A DNA stretch of 36,364 nucleotides from a virus. Positions 23,649 to 32,600 of this stretch are shown here, piece after piece. The stretch's first letter is position 1. Every line of letters starts with the position of its first letter. Made by a program: the position numbers and the translations under genes. Location: positions 1 through 36,364 of the IMG/VR virus record IMGVR_UViG_3300048836_001233. The stretch is one strand, 5' to 3'. The notes beneath the pieces are model-generated. The model made no database searches and was not told the origin of the DNA. It worked only from the letters and a program-made list of their open reading frames with translations.

Positions 23649-23908
23649 GAAAGTTAACAATTATATCAGTATTACTTCTACTGGTGTTTACAGCATGTCA
23701 GCAGGCTCCGGTAATGCAGAAAGATGAAATCCCGGCCTGCTTTGACGCAAGAGAATGTGATTACCGGAATCAAAAAGATCCGTCAAAATGCGCGGATGAC
23801 CATAAAGAATGCAGAGCAGTGCGAAGATATAAATACTGCAAAGATCCCGACAACAGATGGAAAGATTGTAAAGAGCAGGAATGCTGGGACAAACTTAACA
23901 GTAAATAA
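23645..23908 (+). CDS. Cysteine-rich lipoprotein of lysis cassette
   Basis: An 87-aa lipoprotein: signal peptide with basic start (MRKL), hydrophobic core and lipobox FTAC (C18). The mature part is short, charged and unusually Cys-rich, with seven further cysteines at 32, 38, 49, 56, 65, 75 and 80. Its position after the endolysin suggests an outer-membrane spanin (Rz1-like), yet Rz1 proteins are Pro-rich rather than Cys-rich. A superinfection-exclusion or envelope protein is another option. Its stop lies close before the next gene. Confidence 0.55.
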   Translation: MRKLTIISVLLLLVFTACQQAPVMQKDEIPACFDARECDYRNQKDPSKCADDHKECRAVRRYKYCKDPDNRWKDCKEQECWDKLNSK

Positions 23909-23914
23909 AGAATT

Positions 23915-24262
23915 ATGTTAAACGAATATAAAACATCGACTCCACTCCCTACTGATTACTTCAGCCAGGTATTTGCGAATATTCGCCTGATCAGGACACT
24001 GTTTGAAGAAAGATATATACTCGATCACTCCTTGAACAAAACCGATCTGAATCCGATCGACGGACACAATTGGCTTACTATGAAGGAAATCACAGTAGAT
24101 CTGTTGAGTGACAAGATGCCGTACCCCATGAATCACGTGACAGGATTAGCTGAGCTCCCGGCAGAGTCTATTATTCTTTTCTTTAAGAATGTAAGCGGCA
24201 CCCCAAAGCTTTGCTATGCTAATAAAATCAATGGAGTATTAAGGGAGACTATAATATGCTAA
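23915..24262 (+). CDS. Short tail-fibre-like protein, paralogue of next gene
   Basis: A 115-aa protein whose N-terminal part (VFANIRLIRTLFEERYILDHS, then NPIDGHNWLTMKE) resembles the N-terminus of the next gene (HIRDLKIDLKERFEQDHFMD, then DGYHRKLT), and whose end (PKLCYANKINGVLRETI) parallels its ELCFYKNQNGIVEIQLT. The motif of a short adaptor ending in F-E-x-D-H and D-G-x-H is common at the start of phage tail fibre and receptor-binding proteins. The final 7 nt overlap the next gene. Probably a tail-tip or fibre adaptor. Confidence 0.5.
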   Translation: MLNEYKTSTPLPTDYFSQVFANIRLIRTLFEERYILDHSLNKTDLNPIDGHNWLTMKEITVDLLSDKMPYPMNHVTGLAELPAESIILFFKNVSGTPKLCYANKINGVLRETIIC

Positions 24263-25047
24263 GTAGAATATGGAACAGTAATATACCATTTGATGATGAA
24301 CTTGCCGGTGATGGAGATGATCATATCAGGGATTTAAAAATTGATCTGAAAGAACGCTTTGAACAGGATCACTTTATGGATGGAGTAATTGATCCACTTC
24401 AAGGAAATTGTGATGGCTACCATAGAAAACTTACATTATTCCCGCAAATAGCTCCGGTATCAATTCTGCCAGGTGCTGGAATTCTACAATCGACATTAAA
24501 AAATTCCAAACCGGAATTATGCTTTTATAAAAATCAAAACGGAATAGTAGAAATACAGCTAACAAAAGACAATCATTTAAATATTGATGACTTTGTTTTC
24601 CTTAATAAAGAAACTCTTGCAGCTTCAGAGGGAGTTTCTATTATCAAGTCATTTAGTCAAAGCCAACAAAGTGTAACCCTTTCTGCAAGCAAACGCATGT
24701 TTGTACTTGTAGACTTCTTAACATTTGGAGAAACATCAATCGGATCTGGACTAAATTGTAGCGGATATATTAAGCATAACGATATCACTCTATATTCAAC
24801 TAACGGAGCTGGCACTGTTCGAACTGAACATCCATTATACGGAACACTTGTGAGTGGTTATAATTATTTACTTTTTATGGAACCTGGCAACACATTTACT
24901 TTTCATCTTCAAACTCCCGGTGCCCGCTTAACACAGTATCAACAGCAGCCGGGTGTATACATAGGCAGTTTGGCTTCTTTCAAAATTACCGCTGTTCCTC
25001 TTGCAACTTACCATGACACAACGCACGGGATTATAACAATAATTTAA
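24256..25047 (+). CDS. Tail fibre / receptor-binding-type protein
   Basis: A 263-aa protein. Residues 1-60 match the phage tail fibre attachment pattern (MLSRIWNSNIPFDDELAGDGDDHIRDLK, then ERFEQDHFMDG and CDGYHRKLT). Residues ~60-110 form a short spacer and ~120-263 a beta-rich domain (SVTLSASKRMFVLVDFLTFGE; SGLNCSGYIKHNDITLYS; TFTFHLQTPGA) likely to be the distal binding head. The short length suggests it relies on partner proteins or a simple spike. Stop overlaps the next small gene (TAATG). Confidence 0.55.
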   Translation: MLSRIWNSNIPFDDELAGDGDDHIRDLKIDLKERFEQDHFMDGVIDPLQGNCDGYHRKLTLFPQIAPVSILPGAGILQSTLKNSKPELCFYKNQNGIVEIQLTKDNHLNIDDFVFLNKETLAASEGVSIIKSFSQSQQSVTLSASKRMFVLVDFLTFGETSIGSGLNCSGYIKHNDITLYSTNGAGTVRTEHPLYGTLVSGYNYLLFMEPGNTFTFHLQTPGARLTQYQQQPGVYIGSLASFKITAVPLATYHDTTHGIITII

Positions 25048-25208
25048 TGGCAAGTAATCCGAACATATCTCTTCCACAAATACCGAAGGAATTTGACCCG
25101 ATACTCAGGGATTATCTTACTTCACTGGCTAAAATACTGACCAGCAAACAGTTAGATGATTATACTACTACAGAAAATTTAAAAAAAAGAATAAGCGATC
25201 TGGAATAA
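25047..25208 (+). CDS. 53-aa coiled-coil-like small protein
   Basis: Starts in the stop of the preceding gene (TAATG). It opens MASNPNISLPQIPKEFDPIL, then has a hydrophobic helix (LRDYLTSLAKILTSKQL) and an amphipathic end (TTENLKKRISDLE). It ends 2 nt before the next gene. The coupling on both sides supports translation. No family; perhaps a chaperone or small structural peptide of the tail fibre. Confidence 0.6.
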   Translation: MASNPNISLPQIPKEFDPILRDYLTSLAKILTSKQLDDYTTTENLKKRISDLE

Positions 25209-25210
25209 TA

Positions 25211-27853
25211 ATGTACCATACAAACCCCATCACCTTCACTTCAATTATGAAAGATATTCCTGCAAGAAAACTGCAGGACAATATTCTTCAAACGGGAGAG
25301 AATATAATATTTGATAACGGTGTTATTAAAACCAGATACGGCCTTGCGTCAATCGGAGGAAGTTCACTCCCGCTTTCAGATAAAATAACAGGAGTCAGTT
25401 TATACAAAAAGTTAAGAGTAACAGACAGATACCTGATTGCTTTTACCTGCAGAGATATATATGTACTCAATAAAAAAAATAGTAAATGGGAGTTAAAAAC
25501 CCGTAACCACAGTTCAGGATTAATCACATCTTCCGGAACAGGTAACAGGATAATAACTCTTCAGGATACAGTTTTATGCACAGGAACTCTATTTAATGGT
25601 TCAGACAGAATCACACTCGATTCCGTTTCAGGTGTATCAGCTGGAATGAGTATCACTGGTGACGGGATCCCTGATAAGACATCAATTCTGGCGATCAGTG
25701 GAACTCAATTAACATTGTCGAATAAGTGCAGCCGGAAGATGACACCGGCTGGAATACTCACTATCAATAGTTACATTATTTCATCTTTATCAAGTACATC
25801 AGGCTTAGCTGTAGGTATGCCGATTTCTGGCGACAACATACCCGAAGGTACGACTATTACGGCTATAGGTACCGGGACTGTAACTCTAAGCAAAAAAGCA
25901 TATTCCGACACGGCTGTTACGGGAAACATAACTTCGGGAAGCAATCTGATAACCGGTATTAATAACCTCACCGGCATTAAAGAAGGTCAAATAATATCCG
26001 GTACCGGAATCCCTGCAAACACAACAATTCTTTCAAAAAACGGGAACACTCTTCAACTTAGCAATAATGCAAGTGCAACAACAGCGGCACTTGCATTAAC
26101 TATAACAGATGTAAAAACAACAACTCTGTCATCACCAGCGTTCGCGCTTGCCGGAGTTCCGGTTATAATTGCCTGGATGCTCTGGAAGAATTCAGAATGG
26201 ACACAACAGGGATTGTATCAGATCTCATTTGATTCATCAACTCTTGAAAGCTGCAATACCTGGCACACCGTGGATAAAATAACCAGCAATAAGCAGCTTA
26301 CACTTACTGTTGATTTACCAGCTGCCAAAACTAATTCGGTGTATTGTCTTAGACTCTGTTATGCAGGAGATGAGGATGATACCTGGAATGCATGTTATCC
26401 TTATTTTGATGATGCTAATGACAGGATTATTCTTGTAACAAATTCAGGTATTGATGCGATACAGACGTGGGATGGTACGGGTTACTTTACAGATTTTAAG
26501 AATTACTCAAACCGTGCAAAATATATCGGTTTTTTCGGTTCAGTAGGATATGAGCATGTAGTATTTGCAAACATCTATGATACAGGTTCAGGAAAGATTT
26601 TTGAACAAACTATTGAATGGTGCGAAGCAGGCGGTGGACTTGTATTCAATGGAGGATATGCGGAACTGCTTGATTCTACAGAACCGATCGTTGGTATTGT
26701 CCCCTTCGGATCGAGGCTCTTTATTTATAAATCAGGCTCCATAAGTATAGGTGATCCGAATCCAAACGGAGGGAATGAAAATCCGTTTTATATAACTCAG
26801 AATGCTGTTGAATATGGAACGCCGTCAATCAGAACTGTATGCAATACCGGTAAGTATCATGTATTTTTCTCAGGTAATGATATACGTATGTTCGACGGCC
26901 ACAATTATGATATACTCAGCGAAGGTAATTCACAGTTTATAGTCAATAATATCAACAGGGAGTATCAGCACAGATCCTTTGCTTTCATTATACCAGAACA
27001 GAATCTCTACTGCCTGTTCCTCCCGTTCAAGCCAAGTCAAAACTGCAATGTTTGTATAGTGTTCAACTATCTGACTGGATCATGGACATACTGGACATTG
27101 CAGGATTCTGCTGGCAATACTCTCTATCCTTTAAGTAAAGGAAAATATAACCGGACTTATGCTCCCCGCTGGTGTGACCTGTATGTCAAGCCCACTGGTG
27201 ATTTAACCTCCGGAAGTAATCTGATAACTAATCTCAGCAACATGGCCAATATTGCAGTCGGTATGAAGGTAGTCGGAAATGGTATTCCGGATGAATCATA
27301 TATAATCTCAATAAACGGATCCATTATTGCATTAACACCGGGCAAAAACGCTACCTCCACAGCAACCGGAGTACAGTTTAAAATTGGATATAGCGCATCA
27401 AAGATGAACCAGAGATGGTCCGATTTAATTTCTGATGAAAGATATACACGGATAATTTTTGGAGATACTACCGGGAATCTATATGACTTCGCGATGGATT
27501 ACAATACCGATAATGATCATTCAATTAAATCATCATTTATGACAAAGGACTACGACCTTAACAAAGCCGGATATGACTTTCGTATGCTGGAATGCACTCT
27601 GGCGATGCAATTAAAAGATAACTTTACACCGGCAACAATTGAAGTAAGAGCATCCGTTGACTTCAGCCGTAACTGGTCAGCATGGATAACAGTACCCCTG
27701 GATGGACTTGATACATACATGGAGAAAAAAGTAAATTTTAATATGGTAGGGAAACAGGTTAGATTCGAGATCAGAATGAGTAATCCTCTGATATTTGAAT
27801 CAATGAATATAGGCTTTAATGCTCAATACAATAGTATGAAATTTGACAATTAA
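25211..27853 (+). CDS. Tail/DNA-stabilisation protein (P22 gp10-like) with inserted repeats
   Basis: An 880-aa protein that reads like the gp10/tail-nozzle class of podoviruses, a beta-propeller ring below the connector: opening motif (QDNILQTGENIIFDNGVIKTRYGLASIGGS), a RLFIYKSGSISIGDPN segment (~503-518), VFNYLTGSWTYWTL (~616-630) and a closing SVDFSRNWSAWITVPLDGL. P22 gp10 is about 470 aa; the excess length comes from Ser/Thr/Gly-rich repeats at ~125-300 (three copies) and one more at ~660-725, each with a G-x-x-I-x-G-x-G-I-P-x-x-T-x-I core. Probably exposed decoration loops. Confidence 0.65.
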   Translation: MYHTNPITFTSIMKDIPARKLQDNILQTGENIIFDNGVIKTRYGLASIGGSSLPLSDKITGVSLYKKLRVTDRYLIAFTCRDIYVLNKKNSKWELKTRNHSSGLITSSGTGNRIITLQDTVLCTGTLFNGSDRITLDSVSGVSAGMSITGDGIPDKTSILAISGTQLTLSNKCSRKMTPAGILTINSYIISSLSSTSGLAVGMPISGDNIPEGTTITAIGTGTVTLSKKAYSDTAVTGNITSGSNLITGINNLTGIKEGQIISGTGIPANTTILSKNGNTLQLSNNASATTAALALTITDVKTTTLSSPAFALAGVPVIIAWMLWKNSEWTQQGLYQISFDSSTLESCNTWHTVDKITSNKQLTLTVDLPAAKTNSVYCLRLCYAGDEDDTWNACYPYFDDANDRIILVTNSGIDAIQTWDGTGYFTDFKNYSNRAKYIGFFGSVGYEHVVFANIYDTGSGKIFEQTIEWCEAGGGLVFNGGYAELLDSTEPIVGIVPFGSRLFIYKSGSISIGDPNPNGGNENPFYITQNAVEYGTPSIRTVCNTGKYHVFFSGNDIRMFDGHNYDILSEGNSQFIVNNINREYQHRSFAFIIPEQNLYCLFLPFKPSQNCNVCIVFNYLTGSWTYWTLQDSAGNTLYPLSKGKYNRTYAPRWCDLYVKPTGDLTSGSNLITNLSNMANIAVGMKVVGNGIPDESYIISINGSIIALTPGKNATSTATGVQFKIGYSASKMNQRWSDLISDERYTRIIFGDTTGNLYDFAMDYNTDNDHSIKSSFMTKDYDLNKAGYDFRMLECTLAMQLKDNFTPATIEVRASVDFSRNWSAWITVPLDGLDTYMEKKVNFNMVGKQVRFEIRMSNPLIFESMNIGFNAQYNSMKFDN

Positions 27854-27864
27854 GAGGTAGTTTT

Positions 27865-28413
27865 ATGGGATTTATGGACTCACTTTTTGGCGGGACAGAA
27901 CAGGCATCAACACAGACTCGAGAGCAGAGAGCATTACTAAAGCAGCAGGCTGCACTGCAGCAGCAGTCTAATGCACAGGCATACTCTACACTGAACGGTA
28001 TAGCAAGTAATCCTGACAATGCATATGAATATAATGCAGATAACGGAGCAGCAGCTTTTAAAGCAGGTGTCATAAATCCTGCGCTGCAGCAGCTTAATCA
28101 GCAAATAGGAAATAATCAACATAGTTCAATGCTGCACAGTTCAGCTAATATGTACGGACAGAATCAACTCAAACAGAACACTATGAATAATCTTAATAAT
28201 TTGCAATACCAGGACAATCTGCAGCAACAGCAGATGAAACAGCAGGGAAAGACCGACGCATACAGCAGACAGTTGCAGTCTTTAGGTCAGCTTATGGGCG
28301 GTAATGCTTCAGTGCTCGGGACTCAGGCGGTATCTTTACAGAAAAAACCCGGAATAATTGACGGTATAACTGCCGCGACAGGAGCTGCGAGCGGTATTAT
28401 GAGCTTAATGTAA
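27865..28413 (+). CDS. Gln-rich internal virion / ejection protein
   Basis: A 182-aa protein with GAGG as ribosome-binding site. It begins MGFMDSLFGG and is very rich in Gln and Asn (LLKQQAALQQQSNAQAYS; LQYQDNLQQQQMKQQG). A short hydrophobic C-terminus (IDGITAATGAASGIMSLM) could insert in a membrane. Size, composition and place before two large proteins fit the smallest of the three ejection proteins of P22-type phages, injected with the DNA to build a channel across the envelope. Confidence 0.6.
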   Translation: MGFMDSLFGGTEQASTQTREQRALLKQQAALQQQSNAQAYSTLNGIASNPDNAYEYNADNGAAAFKAGVINPALQQLNQQIGNNQHSSMLHSSANMYGQNQLKQNTMNNLNNLQYQDNLQQQQMKQQGKTDAYSRQLQSLGQLMGGNASVLGTQAVSLQKKPGIIDGITAATGAASGIMSLM

Positions 28414-28429
28414 CAGGAGACATGACAGC

Positions 28430-29665
28430 ATGGCACAATATATAGACACCGTTTCATCTACATTACAAAACTTCAATGACTCCATGCGCAGCCTGCAGGA
28501 CATGAAGAGAAATACGATTGCTCAAAAGTTGCAGCTTGCTGATCTGCTGAACAGACAAGGTAAGAATCTTGAAGCGGAAAAGGCTTTAAAAGGGGCACAG
28601 AGTTACGGTCTGTCATCACTGTTTGCAGATGCACCAAAAGAATGGCAAGCTCAGAATCCGTTTTCTCAAAAAGATATGCAGATAAAGAGTTTACAATCGC
28701 TCAAGGATGTACCGACAAACGCATCTCAAGATCAAGGCGCGATACTGGCTGACTTGAAAGTAACAAATCCCGATATGTATAATTTTATGATTAAACAGGA
28801 AGCGGATAAAAAGGCCGAAAGTTTACTTGAATCCACAAGTCCAGACAACAACTCATCGGGGAATATACTCCCGTATGATACACATGTAAACGCATCCGAT
28901 AAACAGTTAACAAGTCAGTCTTCGGAGTTCGAGAAACTTCGAAGTTTGTACAAACAATCAGTGCAGGAACGTGAAAGGATAAATGCTCCGATAATTCAGG
29001 CGAACAATGAAGCTACAGCATACAACAAACAGGCCGAAGTTTTTAATAAAAACAATGTAAAGTCATTCGGCGGTAATGAAGTAGACCAGCAACAGGGATT
29101 GATAAAGAATACACTCTCCGCGGTTAAAAATGGCGGCGGTATGGATGCTTATATGAAATACCTTGCAACTACTAAAGCCATTGATGATCACTACCAGCAT
29201 AACAATAAAGCACTCCCCCCTGAATACTTCGGATTAGGTGGAAAAGGAAAAGGTGGAGGTACTTCCGACCAGTATCTTTACGGGGACTCCGAACAGGTTA
29301 TTGATATCCCCAAATCCGAGATGTCAACATCGGCAAAAAGAGAAGCATATATTCAGAAAATGTACCCTGACATATACGCAAAAGGAACGATCCTCAAGAA
29401 AGCCGGAACAAACTCCGGTGAAACTCTCAATCCGCTGCAGAAGGAACAGCTTAAAGCATCCGCTAATGAAAATGATATGATGTTCAAAGCCGCTGCAGCC
29501 CAGGCATGGAATGAAGCTGATCCTGATGGGGTAAATATATTCAACAAAAAAGAGAGAGCTGAGCTTGCGAACAGATCATTACCCTCAGACAATCCGTATA
29601 AGTTTGACGAGAATGGAAACATAGTCAGAGGTAACGGTAATGTCGCTGTTAAGCCCTGGAAGTAA
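28430..29665 (+). CDS. Internal virion / ejection protein, medium
   Basis: A 411-aa protein starting after AGGAGA. A helical N-terminus (NFNDSMRSLQDMKRNTIAQKLQLADLLN) is followed by a Ser/Asn/Asp-rich linker, a long helical middle (~160-260), a Gly/Lys-rich loop near 270 and a Asn/Gly-rich end. There are no membrane segments or catalytic motifs. It lies between the Gln-rich and the 1393-aa proteins, the middle slot of the ejection set. Function is inferred from order only. Confidence 0.55.
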   Translation: MAQYIDTVSSTLQNFNDSMRSLQDMKRNTIAQKLQLADLLNRQGKNLEAEKALKGAQSYGLSSLFADAPKEWQAQNPFSQKDMQIKSLQSLKDVPTNASQDQGAILADLKVTNPDMYNFMIKQEADKKAESLLESTSPDNNSSGNILPYDTHVNASDKQLTSQSSEFEKLRSLYKQSVQERERINAPIIQANNEATAYNKQAEVFNKNNVKSFGGNEVDQQQGLIKNTLSAVKNGGGMDAYMKYLATTKAIDDHYQHNNKALPPEYFGLGGKGKGGGTSDQYLYGDSEQVIDIPKSEMSTSAKREAYIQKMYPDIYAKGTILKKAGTNSGETLNPLQKEQLKASANENDMMFKAAAAQAWNEADPDGVNIFNKKERAELANRSLPSDNPYKFDENGNIVRGNGNVAVKPWK

Positions 29666-29668
29666 TCT

Positions 29669-32600
29669 ATGAAATGGGAAGAAGTTATAAAGAATCCGGA
29701 TTATCAGAAGCTTTCAGTTCCAGAAAAGCAGCAGTGGAGAAAGGAATATTTTGATGATATAGTAAAGCCTCAGATAAAACCGGAACAATACGACTCCTCA
29801 TGGAACGAGTTTACCGCTGATGCCGATAAAATGGAAGCTGTTAAATCTCAGCCATCATACGCAATACCCGGAGCAGATAGAAAACCGGCATTTTCTGACA
29901 TTGACCCTAAAATATTATCCGACATGATTAAACGCGGAGAGCGCGACAAGGGCTTTTCTGCTGCAATGAATAAAGGGCGATATAACTCAACTACTGCATC
30001 ACTAACAGAGGCTTATAATCTCCATGATAAATCAGTGGAAGGAATAAAGAAGGTTCGGGAGGAGAACTGGCAACCGGAAACAAGATCTGAAAAAATCGGG
30101 AATAATATTGGTGCAATAGTCGCCGACCTTCCTCTTTATGCTGCAGGAGGAGTAATTGGAGGACCAGGAGGCGCATTCGCCCTACCGGCAGCACTCCGCA
30201 AACTTGCAGAAGAGAAAGAGAAATCCGGCGGTAAAATAAATCTTGATATGAAGGGTGTTGACTCAGCGGTTGCAATCGCAAAGGAGATACCGAAAGAATG
30301 GATAAAAGGAGAATTGCTCGGACTTGCCGGGAAGACAGGAGGTGTAGTTGCTGATAAGCTTGGTAGAGGCATACTTGCAAAGGCAGCTGGTGATGTTGCC
30401 GCTCTTCCTGTAGAAACAGCAGCACTGCTTGGAGCTGATAAGGTTTTAAACAATACTTCAATTACAGCGGATACAATCCTTGAAACACTCGGTACTGTCG
30501 GAGTATTAAAATTCTCAGGAGCATTTCCCGGAGCGGTAAAAACCGCATGGGATACAGCATTAAGCAAAGGAATTCCCGCCGAAAAAATTGCTGAAAATCT
30601 GAAGAATGAAAAAGTCGGAACAATGCAGGACGAAATATCCGGAAAGGAAGCTATAGATCGTGCAGTCGTAATGACCGAAAAACAGATCGAAGCTGAAAGA
30701 GTCTCCCGGATCCAGAATGAAATAATCGATAAACAGATTCTCTCAAACTATAAAGACGGTAAAGCACCTGAACAGATCATAAAGCTTAATCAGATCCCGA
30801 AAGAGTACAGATCATATATCCTGGATCAAACCGAAACCGGAGGGTGGAGGTTTAAGCCGGAAGTGTTGGAGGAAGTGAACAATAGAATCAACACCAAAGA
30901 CCCATTTACAGCAGCGCGCTATGAAGATGTACTCCCCTCACCACTCAGAGATATGACCGCAAGAGAAGGTCAAAGACTTGCGGATGAACATGTCAAAAAG
31001 AAAACAGAACTTACAATGGCAAAAGCAAATCTTGAACAGTTTGAAGCACAGAAGCAATCTCTACATGAATCATATATGAAAGATGAAGTAAATAATCTCC
31101 TGGGTAATTACCGCAGATTTGAGAGATCCGGCGCGGCGCGTGACAAGATGGATCAGGTAATAGACTATGCTAAATCTGTAATGACACAGGAAGAGCAGAT
31201 AAGAGTGGCAAATGAACCATCCGCTCTCATGGATCATATCGACATTAAAGAATCCGGATATTCAGAATTAAAACCGACATACCAGGACGCAGTTAAAAAA
31301 GAGATTATCGCAGAGCTGCAGATGAAAACCGGATATATCCCCCGGAACGTCATGGAGTCAGCGTTAAGAGTAGCGGACAATAGAACTGCAAAAGAGGGAA
31401 AACCATACGAGAAGGCAGTCAAAGATCTTGAACATGGAATAAAAGCGATATCGGAACATCCCGATTACCAGGCACACATCAAGAGAAATATCGAGAAATC
31501 ACCATATAGAATACAGGAAGAACTTAAACCAAAACTTGCAGATATTAATACTCAGATTGAAAAGATGAAAGAATCTCACCGTGTTAATTATCAGAAAGCA
31601 ATGGGTGAATCTGAATCATTCGGAGAGATGAATCGAAGCAATGCAGAATATTTCGGGAAAGATCACATGGACGGCATGATGGAGTTTGCAGTCAAAACAC
31701 CGGAAGAGCTTGCAGCAAACTTTGAGAAAGCTAATTTCATGGATAAAGAGTTTAAGCAGAAAGGATGGTCTCCGGACATGCTTAAAAACAAGGCCAGGGT
31801 AATTGCCTCAGTCCTTGGAGATAAAGTTTACAGAAATTTTGTTATACCACTCAGACAAGCTGAACATAATTTCGTAGTTGAGAGCCAGAAATACAAAGAC
31901 TGGATAAAGGAACAAACAAAACAGTTCACACCAAAAGAAAGACATGAACTCGGTGTACACTTCAGCGCACAGATGGAACAGGGAAAAATGACACTTGATG
32001 CAATGAACGCACGATTAAAAGAGAAACACATCTCTAAAGATTTTCCAAAATGGAGTGCGGAAAAACAGAACGAATATATACGGAAGCTTGACATCAAACT
32101 GAAAGATAAATACTTAATCCCGAAAACATTTGAAGAGCTCTCTCCGAAACAGCAAGAAGCAGTAATTGAGATCCGCAAAATTCAGTCCGTAATGTTTGAA
32201 AGAATAAATGCAGCCAGGGCAGAATCCGGTCTTGACCCTCTTACAAAAGTTGAGGATTACTTTACATTCATTCGCAAATTCAGCACACTTGAAGAGCTTG
32301 GATATGATCCCATGAAGGTCAGTGCCGAACAATTTGAATCGACTAAAATTTCTGACTTCAAAACTCGTGGTCTTGCATATCAATTCGGGAAAGAAAGGGT
32401 AAACAGTGTAAGGGATATAGAGACAGATGCGTTCCATGTTCTTGACAAGTATCTCACAAGCACCCTCAGAACGGTTCACATGACCCCGGTTATTGGTAAG
32501 CTCAGAGCCGGTCTTGATATTAATGACAAAATGGCATTAACCAATCCGAACGCTCACCAATATTTGCACGATACACTTGATTATGTATCCGGAAAGAAGA

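Noticed and set aside
25771-25977. Minus-strand frame within the gp10-like repeats
   Set aside because: It is created by the repeated Gly/Ile/Thr codons on the plus strand.
29991-30567. Two minus-strand frames opposite the 1393-aa gene
   Set aside because: Low-complexity Leu/Gln and Ala/Pro compositions are reflections of the plus-strand codons.
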